Shown: piece after piece, positions 1-7,847 of the stretch | How the letters are laid out: each line of letters starts with the position of its first letter | Position numbering within the stretch: the stretch's first letter is position 1 | DNA from: Flavobacterium sp. | GTDB taxonomy: Bacteria > Bacteroidota > Bacteroidia > Flavobacteriales > Flavobacteriaceae | Direction of reading: 5' to 3' | Assembly (NCBI GenBank): GCA_014378065.1 | Contig: JACMOK010000002.1 | Span: 1 to 32,966 of the forward strand | DNA length: 32,966 nucleotides | The notes under the pieces: model-generated | Seen by the model: the letters and a program-made list of their open reading frames with translations, nothing else | The model's database searches: none | What the model was told of the DNA's origin: nothing | Position numbers and translations under genes: made by a program

Positions 1-353
1 AAAGCAAATTTTAAAGGAATTTAATTGTTCTAAGAAAAAGCGCTTATTCTTGTTGTTCTTTGATTTGCAATAGTGTTTTCTGCCAAAAAATGCTGTATCG
101 TTTCTAAAAAATTAAGAGATATTGACCGCTTTCAAATAAATTCAAATACTTTTGAATTGCATATTCTGAATACAATTAGTGTGGAAGCAATTCATTGATC
201 AGTCGCAGCGTCGGCTCGTTGAGTAAAAACACGCGATTCAAAAATAATTGCCTTTTAAAAGTCGCTATACAGTAAAATTATACAGAAAAAATTTCGCCGC
301 CATGTAAAAGTAGCGATATTCGTATAATATTTAAAACCAGAACGCAAAACCAA
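1..353. other. Non-coding region upstream of the first gene
   Basis: No convincing gene is present. The stretch is very AT-rich. It contains an imperfect hairpin at 32-51 (AAGAAAAAG / CTTATTCTT around a CG centre) that could be the tail of an upstream gene's terminator, a candidate promoter at 122-154, and a perfect inverted repeat at 139-158. Short direct repeats (TTCAAATA at 131-138 and 141-148; TATACAG twice around 266-285) are also visible but may be chance in such AT-rich DNA. I find no tRNA-like cloverleaf. Confidence 0.6.
122..154 (+). promoter_or_regulatory. Candidate Bacteroidota-type promoter
   Basis: TTG at 122-124 is followed after 22 nt by TACTTTTG at 147-154, matching the TTG-N17-23-TAnnTTTG consensus of the Bacteroidota primary sigma factor. 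It would give a leader of about 190 nt before the gene at 354. The -7 element lies inside a perfect 8+8 inverted repeat (139-158). The match may be chance in AT-rich sequence. Confidence 0.4.
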
Positions 354-1922
354 ATGAAAAAAACTCTAATTTATGTAGCATTTTTAATGCTGTCCTATTT
401 TGCTTTTGCACAAGAGATTCCAGTTAAAATTACCAAAAGCGAACTTTTTAAAGATGAGTATAAGCATTCAAACATTCAATTGGTTGAAGAAGATGGCAAT
501 GGCGGAGTTGTAGTTGTTCGTTCTTACCAAGGCGGTGTGTTTTTGTCGGGACAAGGCTACTATTTCGAACATTATGATTCCAATTTGAAACTTGTGAAAG
601 AATACGAATATGAAAGCAAACAAAAAAAAGGAGACAAGACTGTTCGTGGAAAAATTTTAGGTATCGTAATGCACGACCAACAAATCAACATGATCGAATA
701 TGTATATGATAAAACTGAGAAAGCTTATATCTGTAACGGATTAACTTCGGGCATTAACGATTTTAACTTTACGTCAAAGGAACTTTTTAGAATTGACTCA
801 GATCAAGTACAAAAAACAGGCATGAGCATGAGCGGAATTGGAGGGAATTTGCGCTATGACGGAGATTCAGGAGCATCAATGATTGTTAATGAAGACAAGA
901 CTGCATTTGCCGTCACTGTTGACATCAAGGATAGAAAAAATGAAACTCACAAACTTTACTTATTTGATAGTGCCTTAAACCAAAAGATTGACCATACCTT
1001 TAAAAGAGACATAAAAGATAAAAGATTTATTTATGAAGACATTGACGTGTCTAAAGACGGAAACACTTTATACCTTTTGGGTAAAGTCAAGACTGATGAA
1101 GCTAAAAAGAAAGAAGACGGTGGTCGGTATCAGTATGAATTGACCCGAATTACGAACAACGACGAAAAAACCCAGGTTTTCGATACCGACGAACATTATG
1201 CTGCATCACTTAAAATAATCATTTTTCAGAACAGGTTGACTTGTATCGGTTTTTATTCAGACCGAAATGACAATCGGTTTAAAGGAATTAGTTATTTTGA
1301 ATTAGATCCAACCACGCTTTCTATTCAGAAAACCAAATTCAATAAGTTTACAGAGCAGTTCATGATTGACAAATACGGAAAAGACAAAAACAAAGAGTTG
1401 AAAAATGTATCATTCAAAAAAATCATAGTTACCACCCAGAATGAAATTATATTGAATGCAGAAGAATTTTATATCGTAACCAATTACGTTTCTACGCCTC
1501 AGGGAAGTTACCAAAGCACCACCTACCATTATGACGATATCATTACTGCAAAAATTGACACCAGCGGCGATATTGTCTGGGCTCGAAATATAAATAAACG
1601 CCAGGACTCGGGAGCCCTCAACCCTTATTTCTCTTACACTTCGACAGCAAAAGCAGGGAGCGCTTATTTTTTTATAAACACCGGCGAGAAGGTAAGAAAA
1701 ATTAGAAGAGACAGAATAGAATTTAAAGAAGCCAGTCCGAAGCGTTCTAATTTAAATGTAATTAAGGTGGATGAAAACGGTGATTTTGATTACCGTGAAG
1801 TGTTGGATGACAAAGAAAATGAGGTGCCTTTCATGGTCGCTTACGGAAAACCTTGTGGAGATTCAGTTTTCTTGTTAGGACAAAAAGGAAAGAAGAAGCA
1901 AATTCTAAAATTGACTTTATGA
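354..1922 (+). CDS. Secreted protein of unknown function
   Basis: The 522-residue product starts with a clear Sec signal peptide: MKK, then a hydrophobic stretch, then a likely cut after AFA at about residue 19 (AFAQE). The mature protein is therefore predicted to be periplasmic or exported. The body is rich in Lys, Asp and aromatic residues, with recurring short strand-like segments ending in Asp/Asn turns (for example around residues 180-260 and 290-325). This suggests an all-beta, possibly propeller-like fold, but no diagnostic motif is visible. There is no lipobox and no obvious C-terminal type IX secretion sorting domain. I do not recognise the family. It stands alone, convergent with the HD-domain gene, and the ATG is the only sensible start because it places the signal peptide at the N terminus. 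Confidence 0.75.
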   Translation: MKKTLIYVAFLMLSYFAFAQEIPVKITKSELFKDEYKHSNIQLVEEDGNGGVVVVRSYQGGVFLSGQGYYFEHYDSNLKLVKEYEYESKQKKGDKTVRGKILGIVMHDQQINMIEYVYDKTEKAYICNGLTSGINDFNFTSKELFRIDSDQVQKTGMSMSGIGGNLRYDGDSGASMIVNEDKTAFAVTVDIKDRKNETHKLYLFDSALNQKIDHTFKRDIKDKRFIYEDIDVSKDGNTLYLLGKVKTDEAKKKEDGGRYQYELTRITNNDEKTQVFDTDEHYAASLKIIIFQNRLTCIGFYSDRNDNRFKGISYFELDPTTLSIQKTKFNKFTEQFMIDKYGKDKNKELKNVSFKKIIVTTQNEIILNAEEFYIVTNYVSTPQGSYQSTTYHYDDIITAKIDTSGDIVWARNINKRQDSGALNPYFSYTSTAKAGSAYFFINTGEKVRKIRRDRIEFKEASPKRSNLNVIKVDENGDFDYREVLDDKENEVPFMVAYGKPCGDSVFLLGQKGKKKQILKLTL

Positions 1923-1956
1923 AAAGTCCTGAAACTTAAGAATTGAGACTTTTTTA
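1922..1956 (+). terminator. Possible terminator after the secreted-protein gene
   Basis: AAAAGTC (1922-1928) can pair with GACTTTT (1947-1953), and a T run follows. The 18-nt loop is long and the stem is AT-rich, so this is a weak candidate. It sits in the short gap between convergent genes. Confidence 0.3.
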
Positions 1957-2607
1957 TTTCCTTCCCTCCCATTCTGCATAAAACTGCGAAAGGAAAGTTT
2001 CCATAAATAAATGACGATTGGCGGCGATTTGTTTTCCTGCCTCTGTATTCATTTTGTCTTTTAAAAGCAATAACTTTTCATAAAAATGATTTAGTGTTGG
2101 GGATTCGCTGTTTTTATATTCCTCCTTACTCATTCCGGTTTTGGGTAAAATGGCAGGATCGTGTAGGACTCGGTTTTTAAATCCACCATAATTGAACGCT
2201 CTCGCGATGCCAATCGCACCCAATGCGTCTAACCGATCTGCATCTTGAACAATATCGAGTTCTTTGGAATGGAACTTTTTTTCGAAATTACCTCCTTTGT
2301 AGGAGATGTTTTCTATAATCGCAATGACATGTTGTATGGTTTCTTCCGAAACTTTTTCTGATGCCAAGAAAGTTCGTGCGGTTTGGGGTCCGATACTTTC
2401 ATCGCCATTGTGAAATTTACTATCGGCTATGTCATGCAACAACGCGCCCAATACTACAACCTCTATATCACACGTCTCTTCTTTCGCAATCAACAGCGCG
2501 TTCTTATAAACCCGTTCAATGTGAAACCAATCGTGACCGCCTTCTGCCTTTTCCAATTTTTGTTTGACAAAAAGAATGGTGTTAGAAATACTAGCTGCTA
2601 CTGTCAT
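1954..2607 (-). CDS. HD-domain phosphohydrolase
   Basis: This 217-residue protein has the layout of the small soluble HD hydrolases related to E. coli YedJ. It has an N-terminal His motif (GHDWFH, residues 24-29), the metal-binding HD pair in LLHDIAD (His58-Asp59), and a downstream Asp motif QDADRLDALG (121-130) that supplies the last metal ligand. The family is metal-dependent and acts on phosphate esters such as nucleotides, but the substrate cannot be read from sequence. There is no signal peptide, so it is cytoplasmic. It lies downstream of the desaturase gene in the same direction, but a hairpin with a T run (2622-2656) separates them, so it probably has its own transcript. I see no consensus -7 element upstream. 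Confidence 0.85.
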   Translation of the reverse strand: MTVAASISNTILFVKQKLEKAEGGHDWFHIERVYKNALLIAKEETCDIEVVVLGALLHDIADSKFHNGDESIGPQTARTFLASEKVSEETIQHVIAIIENISYKGGNFEKKFHSKELDIVQDADRLDALGAIGIARAFNYGGFKNRVLHDPAILPKTGMSKEEYKNSESPTLNHFYEKLLLLKDKMNTEAGKQIAANRHLFMETFLSQFYAEWEGRK

Positions 2608-2621
2608 TATTACTTTGGATT

Positions 2622-2656
2622 AAAAAAAAATGCTGAATTTCAAATTCAACATTTTT
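2622..2656 (-). terminator. Rho-independent terminator of the desaturase transcript
   Basis: A near-perfect inverted repeat, AATGCTGAATTT / AAATTCAACATT, with one G-T type mismatch and a minimal loop at 2641, is followed on the minus strand by a run of nine T (plus-strand A at 2622-2630). It lies directly downstream of the desaturase stop and just upstream of the HD-hydrolase start, so it isolates the two genes. Confidence 0.75.
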
Positions 2657-2678
2657 ACTACTTTATATTTTTATAAAC

Positions 2679-3668
2679 CTATCCCGCGATGGCAGGCTCG
2701 ACCCATTTAAAAACGAAAGAGTCTTGTGGAATTACTAATCTTTCTGAAACTTTAGCCATTCTGGCTGGTAATTTCATCAAATACTCACGCGCTTTTTCTG
2801 CTTCGTCCGTTAGGTTGGAAATTTTGTCGATTTCCCATTTTTCTATTAATTTTTGCATGATGTCGACATAGTCACTTGCGGTGTACACACCTATACGCTG
2901 CGCAGAATTGGAAAATTGTTCAAAAGCAGCTCCTATTTTCTGACCCGATTCCCTTAAAAAACCTGCGGGCATTATGATTTTCTGCTTCATCATATAATTA
3001 AACGCCAGCATCATTTCGCTCGGATCTACTTTGAAAATTTGGGTCACAAATTCACTGTAAGCATGGTGGTGCCGCATTTCATCTCCGGCAATCATTTTAC
3101 ACATTTTTGACAGTTTGTTGTCGCCATAACTTTTTGCCAGTTGCGATACTCGGTTATGAGAAATGTAAGTTGCCAATTCCTGAAAAGAAGTATAAACAAA
3201 ATTTTTGTAAGGATCTCTTCCGGTGCCAATATCGAACCCGTCAGCGATCAAATGTTGTGTGGTCATTTCTACTTCACGCATGTTAACGCGTCCGGACAGA
3301 TACAGATATTTGTTGAGTAAGTCGCCGTGGCGGTTTTCCTCTCCCGTCCATTGACGCACCCATTTTGACCAAGCGTTTCGCTCAACATTATCGACGCCGT
3401 CCACATCCATCAGCCAGGATTCATAGGTCGGTAGGGCTTCTTCGGTAATGGTGTCGCCTACCATTGCTACCCAAAAATCATACGGTAAATCCTTGGCTAA
3501 CTCTCTTAGTTCCTTTACCTCTTCAAAAAAAGTATCACTTTCGGAATTGGGTAAAAAATCGGAAGGCTGCCATATTTTTTCAACGGGAATCAGGTACTGA
3601 TCCATAAACCCTTCCACCTTGTTTTCTAAAAACTGCATCACTTCTAGCCGAATATTTTTTATTGACAT
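2679..3668 (-). CDS. Acyl-ACP desaturase (soluble, plant stearoyl-ACP type)
   Basis: This 329-residue protein is a soluble di-iron fatty acyl-ACP desaturase. The ligand motifs line up with the plant stearoyl-ACP desaturases: TEEALPTY (Glu77), EENRHGDLLNKY (Glu111, His114), SFQELATYISHN (Glu164) and GDEMRHHHAY (Glu197, His200). The family introduces a cis double bond into acyl chains bound to acyl carrier protein, using O2 and electrons from ferredoxin. It is cytoplasmic and has no membrane segments, unlike the membrane acyl-CoA/lipid desaturases. The start (MSIKNIRLEV) lies 10 nt downstream of the stop of the PlsC-type acyltransferase, so the two are very likely co-transcribed. That fits a route in which an unsaturated acyl chain is made and then loaded onto glycerophosphate. 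The exact double-bond position cannot be told. Confidence 0.92.
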   Translation of the reverse strand: MSIKNIRLEVMQFLENKVEGFMDQYLIPVEKIWQPSDFLPNSESDTFFEEVKELRELAKDLPYDFWVAMVGDTITEEALPTYESWLMDVDGVDNVERNAWSKWVRQWTGEENRHGDLLNKYLYLSGRVNMREVEMTTQHLIADGFDIGTGRDPYKNFVYTSFQELATYISHNRVSQLAKSYGDNKLSKMCKMIAGDEMRHHHAYSEFVTQIFKVDPSEMMLAFNYMMKQKIIMPAGFLRESGQKIGAAFEQFSNSAQRIGVYTASDYVDIMQKLIEKWEIDKISNLTDEAEKAREYLMKLPARMAKVSERLVIPQDSFVFKWVEPAIAG

Positions 3669-3678
3669 TTTACTAAAT

Positions 3679-4413
3679 TTATATTTTTATCGATTGCACC
3701 ACTGCTTTTTGGGTTCTTTCCATAATTTCTTCAAATGAAAAGTCTTTAATGGGTAGTGGTTTGTGCACTGTAAAGGTAAGGCGATTTCCCAGACCAAAAG
3801 GGAAAAACCCGTATTTAACAAATTTCCAAGAATTGTTAATTGTCAGCGGAACCACATAAGCTGAGGGGGCATATTTACATAATATTTTGATGCCGCTTTG
3901 CGCAAATTCTTTTGGAACTCCAGTTCTGCTTCTTGTTCCTTCGGGAAAGATAACCGCTGAACGATGGTGGAGTTCAATATATTCTGCAAGTTTTTTGATT
4001 ACCGGTATGGCTTGTTTCGGATCTTTTCTGTCAATTATTACAGAACCCCCGTGCCTTAGGTTGTAAGACACACTCGGTATCCCTTTGGCCAATTCCTGTT
4101 TGCTGACAAATTTGGGGTGAAACTTTCTTAAAAACCAGATAATTCCAATGATGTCGTATAAACTTTGATGGTTTGATACAAATATCAAAGGCACGTCTTC
4201 TGGTAGCATCTCCCGGTTTTCAATCCTAAAAGTCGTTCCCAGCAGCTGGCCAATTCTCAATAAACAAAAGTTGAGGTAATCGACACTTCTTTTATGCGCT
4301 GTGTAACCGATAAAATTAAAACAAACCCATTGGATAGGATGAAAAACAATCAATACCAAGAGAAAAAGCAGCATGGCTACAAAAGATATTGGATACGAAA
4401 TGATTTTTTCCAT
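3679..4413 (-). CDS. 1-acyl-sn-glycerol-3-phosphate acyltransferase (PlsC family)
   Basis: This 244-residue membrane-associated acyltransferase has the family catalytic motif NHQSLYD (His82, Asp87), a substrate-binding FPEGTR motif (155-160), and an N-terminal hydrophobic anchor (about residues 7-26). The family transfers an acyl chain to the sn-2 position of lysophosphatidate, giving phosphatidate. It is first in a two-gene unit with the acyl-ACP desaturase. A second PlsC-type protein is encoded at 5953-6729. The two differ enough (GTRSR versus GGVPED after FPEG) that they may have different acyl donors or acceptors, so I give no gene symbol. The ATG at 4413 directly precedes the membrane anchor. 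Confidence 0.9.
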   Translation of the reverse strand: MEKIISYPISFVAMLLFLLVLIVFHPIQWVCFNFIGYTAHKRSVDYLNFCLLRIGQLLGTTFRIENREMLPEDVPLIFVSNHQSLYDIIGIIWFLRKFHPKFVSKQELAKGIPSVSYNLRHGGSVIIDRKDPKQAIPVIKKLAEYIELHHRSAVIFPEGTRSRTGVPKEFAQSGIKILCKYAPSAYVVPLTINNSWKFVKYGFFPFGLGNRLTFTVHKPLPIKDFSFEEIMERTQKAVVQSIKI

Positions 4414-4430
4414 TTTTTAAAATTACCTCA

Positions 4431-4438
4431 CAAAAGTA
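4431..4438 (-). promoter_or_regulatory. Candidate -7 promoter element for plsC-desaturase
   Basis: TACTTTTG on the minus strand matches TAnnTTTG and ends 17 nt before the ATG of the acyltransferase. No TTG is found at the expected spacing upstream, so only the -7 half is supported. Confidence 0.4.
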
Positions 4439-4823
4439 AGAAATAAATTTTTCTTAAAATAACGCTACTAATGCAACCCGACAACCCTCCGTTAAAGACC
4501 TTTAAATTTAACAGTTGTTACAGAAAAACTGCATTTGGAAAATTTATTTTATCGTTAGGTTTGAAAAAGTATTATTGAAACAATTCGTTTTTACAAAAAA
4601 TAAAAAACAACCCGATATTCCTTTCGATACAAATTATTTTGAAGCCTTACACCATTGGGTTGTTTATTTTCAAAAACTAAGGGCTAGTAAACAAAAAGGA
4701 CATTGCTTTATTTTCGTGAAAAAACAACAACAAATAGTACAGAAAGAATATTGTAAACGTCAATTTCTACTTTTGTCACATGAAAAAAAAGAACTATTTT
4801 TACGAAAAATAAGTGCAATATAA
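4439..4823. other. Long AT-rich leader region upstream of recA
   Basis: About 390 nt lie between the divergent acyltransferase and recA. An open frame of 102 codons (4515-4823, plus) ends exactly at the base before the recA ATG. Its product is low-complexity and rich in Lys, Phe and Gln, and I do not regard it as a gene. The region holds a weak inverted repeat (GTTAAA/TTTAAC around 4493-4511) and a TACTTTTG -7 box at 4768-4775. I see no LexA-type operator, and LexA is absent from most Bacteroidota. Confidence 0.5.
4751..4775 (+). promoter_or_regulatory. Candidate recA promoter
   Basis: TACTTTTG at 4768-4775 matches the Bacteroidota -7 consensus. A TTG at 4751-4753 is only 14 nt upstream, shorter than the usual 17-23, so the -33 assignment is doubtful. 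The box lies 48 nt before the first recA ATG. Confidence 0.4.
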
Positions 4824-5840
4824 ATGAAGGAAAAGATGAGTTCAGAAAAAGAAGCAAAATTAAAAGCGTTACAACTAACACTTGATAAATTAGACAAAAC
4901 CTACGGAAAAGGAACGGTGATGAAAATGGGCGATAAAGCCGTGGAAGAATTAGAAACCATTTCCTCCGGGTCATTAGGTCTCGATTTGGCCTTGGGTGTT
5001 AACGGTTATCCTAAGGGGAGAGTTATAGAAATATACGGTCCGGAGTCTTCCGGAAAAACCACGCTTACCCTCCATGCGATCGCAGAAGCACAAAAAGCCG
5101 GAGGTATTGCCGCCTTTATTGATGCCGAACATGCTTTCGACAGAAACTATGCAGAGAAACTCGGCGTAGATATTGAAAATTTAATTATGTCTCAGCCAGA
5201 CAACGGAGAACAAGCACTAGAAATAGCCGAAAACCTGATTCGTTCTGGAGCCATTGACATTGTGGTCATTGACTCGGTGGCTGCCTTAACTCCAAAAAGT
5301 GAAATTGAAGGAGAAATGGGTGATTCTAAAATGGGGCTTCATGCCCGATTGATGTCGCAGGCCTTAAGAAAATTAACCGGAACAATTAGCAAAACCAATT
5401 GTACGGTATTTTTCATCAACCAGTTGAGAGAAAAAATTGGCGTAATGTTCGGAAATCCTGAAACAACTACAGGCGGAAATGCATTGAAATTTTACGCTTC
5501 AGTTCGTTTAGATATTCGCCGTTCTTCACAAATTAAAGATGGCGAAAACGTGGTGGGTAATAGAACTAAGGTAAAAGTAGTCAAAAACAAAGTAGCGCCA
5601 CCTTTTAAAATTGCCGAATTTGACATTATGTATGGGGAAGGGATTTCTAAAACGGGTGAGATTTTAGATCTGGCCGTCGAATTTGAAATCGTTAAAAAAG
5701 CGGGTTCTTGGTTCAGCTACGGAGAAACCAAATTGGGGCAAGGTCGAGATGCTGTTAAAGCTTTGATCAAAGACAATCCGGAATTGGCCGATGAATTGGA
5801 ACAAAAAATTAAAATACGAATCAAAGAAAACAATTCGTAA
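4824..5840 (+). CDS. recA: Recombinase RecA
   Basis: This is the bacterial RecA strand-exchange ATPase. It forms filaments on single-stranded DNA, pairs homologous DNA and drives recombinational repair. The 338-residue product has the Walker A motif GPESSGKT (72-79), the VVIDSVAAL Walker B region, the loop-2 [19 protein letters not shown] segment and the usual C-terminal domain ending in a Lys/Glu-rich tail. Two starts are possible: ATG 4824 ([10 protein letters not shown]) or ATG 4836 ([10 protein letters not shown]). The second matches the N terminus I know from flavobacterial RecA and is preceded by AAGGAAAAG, so the mature start may be 12 nt further in. The gene is monocistronic, with its own hairpin terminator at 5847-5872. 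Damage-induced control cannot be judged from the sequence. Confidence 0.98.
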   Translation: MKEKMSSEKEAKLKALQLTLDKLDKTYGKGTVMKMGDKAVEELETISSGSLGLDLALGVNGYPKGRVIEIYGPESSGKTTLTLHAIAEAQKAGGIAAFIDAEHAFDRNYAEKLGVDIENLIMSQPDNGEQALEIAENLIRSGAIDIVVIDSVAALTPKSEIEGEMGDSKMGLHARLMSQALRKLTGTISKTNCTVFFINQLREKIGVMFGNPETTTGGNALKFYASVRLDIRRSSQIKDGENVVGNRTKVKVVKNKVAPPFKIAEFDIMYGEGISKTGEILDLAVEFEIVKKAGSWFSYGETKLGQGRDAVKALIKDNPELADELEQKIKIRIKENNS

Positions 5841-5846
5841 ACTCTT

Positions 5847-5872
5847 AAACCCGATATTCTTCGGGTTTTTTT
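5847..5872 (+). terminator. Rho-independent terminator of recA
   Basis: AAACCCGA (5847-5854), loop TATTCT, then TCGGGTTT (5861-5868) continuing into a T run to 5872. The perfect 8-bp stem begins six nucleotides after the recA stop. Confidence 0.9.
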
Positions 5873-5952
5873 GTGCTCTTAAGCAACTCTTACTCGTGTG
5901 ACAGTCAATTTATCTAAAATCGCAAACCCAAACCAAGCAAGGATTTCCCGTA

Positions 5953-6729
5953 CTACACCATCTTTTCTGTGCTCTTTTTTTGTTTTTGAAACATTTGAAG
6001 TTGATGATAAATGATTTCCCAGACCGTCTCTTTGGCCGCTTTAATGTCTTTTTTGCTTTCTACCGTTTTTGCAGTGGTTTCGACAAATCGATGTACTTTT
6101 GCACGCATCAAACCCGGACTTCCACTAAAAAAAGTATACGAAAATCGTTCCTTGTTGTCGGCAAATGTAATCGGAACAATTGGAATCTGGTGCTCAATGG
6201 CCAGTCGAAAAGCACCGTCTTTAAACTCATCGAGCAACATCGATTCATCTTCCGGAACACCTCCTTCAGGGAAAATACAAATGCTTAATCCTTGCTTGAT
6301 CCTTCTTTGCGCATGATTAAAAACGGCCATTCGGCTCCTAGAACTGTTTCTGTCGACTAAAATACAAGTACGCTTGTAGAAAAATCCAAACACCGGAATT
6401 TTAGCCAATGATTTTTTTCCCACAAACACAAAAGGGTTTCTGGTAATAGCTAGCATCAGCATAATGTCGGCAATGGAAGTATGGTTGGCCACCAGCATAT
6501 AACTTTGTTTTGGTGCTAATACTTGGGCTCTTTCTACTTTATAATAAAATCCGGAGCCATACAATATGCATTTGGCCCAGACTCTTGCCATAATAAAAAA
6601 ATAGGGATACCACTTTTCTTTAAGAATAGACACCACCAAAAACGGCAACATCACTAAAATCGGAATGCCCATCATCAGATAGAACCAAGTCCGCCATAGT
6701 ATCCAGAAAATCATTTTAATTATTTTCAT
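5953..6729 (-). CDS. PlsC-family acyltransferase (second copy)
   Basis: This is a lysophospholipid acyltransferase-family protein of 258 residues counted from the ATG at 6729. It has an N-terminal hydrophobic anchor (about residues 8-36), the catalytic NHTSIAD motif (His83, Asp88), a segment around KRTCILVDR (119-127), and FPEGG (153-157). The family acylates lysophosphatidate or related lysolipids at the inner membrane. An upstream TTG at 6747 could extend it by six residues (MCIFDV), but the -7 promoter box TATTTTTG (6735-6742) lies inside that extension and the MKIIKMIFW start is typical, so I prefer 6729. It is convergent with recA and divergent from trpS, and no lipid genes adjoin it. 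Substrate is unknown. Confidence 0.87.
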   Translation of the reverse strand: MKIIKMIFWILWRTWFYLMMGIPILVMLPFLVVSILKEKWYPYFFIMARVWAKCILYGSGFYYKVERAQVLAPKQSYMLVANHTSIADIMLMLAITRNPFVFVGKKSLAKIPVFGFFYKRTCILVDRNSSRSRMAVFNHAQRRIKQGLSICIFPEGGVPEDESMLLDEFKDGAFRLAIEHQIPIVPITFADNKERFSYTFFSGSPGLMRAKVHRFVETTAKTVESKKDIKAAKETVWEIIYHQLQMFQKQKKSTEKMV

Positions 6730-6734
6730 AACAT

Positions 6735-6742
6735 CAAAAATA
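6735..6742 (-). promoter_or_regulatory. -7 promoter element five bases before an ATG
   Basis: TATTTTTG on the minus strand matches TAnnTTTG and ends only five nucleotides before the preferred ATG (6729) of the acyltransferase. A transcript starting there would be essentially leaderless. No TTG at -33 spacing is seen. Confidence 0.4.
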
Positions 6743-6836
6743 CACAATCGGCTGGTGATTTATTGTTAAAGATTAGATTTTGAAAAGAATTTGCGGAATG
6801 GCCACTATCAAATGAATTACAAAATTTAAATCTTAT

Positions 6837-6844
6837 TATATTTG
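6837..6844 (+). promoter_or_regulatory. Candidate -7 promoter element of trpS
   Basis: TATATTTG matches TAnnTTTG and ends 16 nt before the trpS ATG. A -33 TTG at the right distance is missing. Confidence 0.4.
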
Positions 6845-6860
6845 TGGTCAATAAAAGACC

Positions 6861-7841
6861 ATGGCAAAAATACTCACCGGCATACAAAGCACAGGAACTC
6901 CACATTTGGGCAATCTACTGGGCGCAATAATCCCCGCTATCACATTGTCAAACCAATCAGAAAATGATTCGTTTCTTTTCATAGCCGATTTGCATTCGGT
7001 GACACAAATTAAAGATGGCGCAACGCTGCGGGCTAACACTTACAGTACTGCTGCTGCTTGGCTGGCGTGTGGTTTAAATACCGATAAGGTCGTTTTCTAC
7101 CGACAATCGGATGTGCCACAGACCGCAGAATTGTCTTGGTATTTGAGTTGTTTTTTTCCGTACCAGCGGTTGACTTTAGCGCATTCTTTTAAGGACAAAT
7201 CCGATCGGTTGGAAGATGTTAATGCCGGACTGTTTAGCTATCCAATGCTGATGGCGGCGGATATTTTATTGTATGACGCCCAGTTTGTTCCCGTTGGCAA
7301 AGACCAGTTACAACACATTGAAATGGCTAGGGATGTCGCCGCCCGTTTCAACAACCAAATGGGAGAAACATTTGTTTTACCTGAATCCTACATTCAAGAA
7401 GATACCAAATATGTTCCCGGAACCAATGGCGGGAAAATGAGCAAATCGGCAAACAACCTGATCAATATTTTTTTGGATGACAAAACCATGCGCAAACAAG
7501 TGATGGGTATCGAAACCGACAGTACGCTCCTCGAAGATCCTAAAAATCCAGAAACTTGTAATGTTTTTGCGATATACAAATTACTGGCAGATGCACACCA
7601 ATTGCAAACCATGGAAACGAATTATAAAAATGTCAATCGCGATTTTGGTTACGGGCATGCCAAACAAGCTTTGTTCGAATTGATTGTTTTAAAATTCAAA
7701 ACCGAAAGGGAACAATATGCCTATTACATGAACCATCTCGAAGAAATAGACAGCGCGTTATTTCATGGAGCGAGCAAAGCAAGAATAATTGCCAATGGTG
7801 TTTTGGGCAGGGTTCGAGAAAAATTAGGATTTGAAAATTAG
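6861..7841 (+). CDS. trpS: Tryptophanyl-tRNA synthetase
   Basis: This class Ic aminoacyl-tRNA synthetase charges tRNA-Trp with tryptophan using ATP. The 326-residue protein has the usual bacterial length. The HIGH-type motif appears as TPHLGN (13-18, in TGIQSTGTPHLGNLLGA), followed by FIADLHS (40-46), the tryptophan-pocket region with VGKDQLQHIEMARDVA (145-160), and KMSKS (192-196). The C-terminal helical domain for anticodon recognition follows. The ATG at 6861 gives the standard N terminus MAKILTGIQSTG. It is a single gene, convergent with dprA; the stops are six nucleotides apart and the gap holds only a weak CATTT/AAATG palindrome (7843-7854). Confidence 0.97.
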   Translation: MAKILTGIQSTGTPHLGNLLGAIIPAITLSNQSENDSFLFIADLHSVTQIKDGATLRANTYSTAAAWLACGLNTDKVVFYRQSDVPQTAELSWYLSCFFPYQRLTLAHSFKDKSDRLEDVNAGLFSYPMLMAADILLYDAQFVPVGKDQLQHIEMARDVAARFNNQMGETFVLPESYIQEDTKYVPGTNGGKMSKSANNLINIFLDDKTMRKQVMGIETDSTLLEDPKNPETCNVFAIYKLLADAHQLQTMETNYKNVNRDFGYGHAKQALFELIVLKFKTEREQYAYYMNHLEEIDSALFHGASKARIIANGVLGRVREKLGFEN

Positions 7842-7847
7842 TCATTT

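Noticed and set aside
1..353. Possible tRNA or small RNA gene
   Set aside because: No cloverleaf, no conserved TTC-type loop and no clear terminator were found. Only short AT-rich repeats are present.
4515..4823. Open frame of 102 codons ending exactly before recA
   Set aside because: The product is low-complexity (Lys/Phe/Gln-rich), no family features are visible, and the region is plain AT-rich leader. An opposing frame in the same stretch looks equally meaningless.
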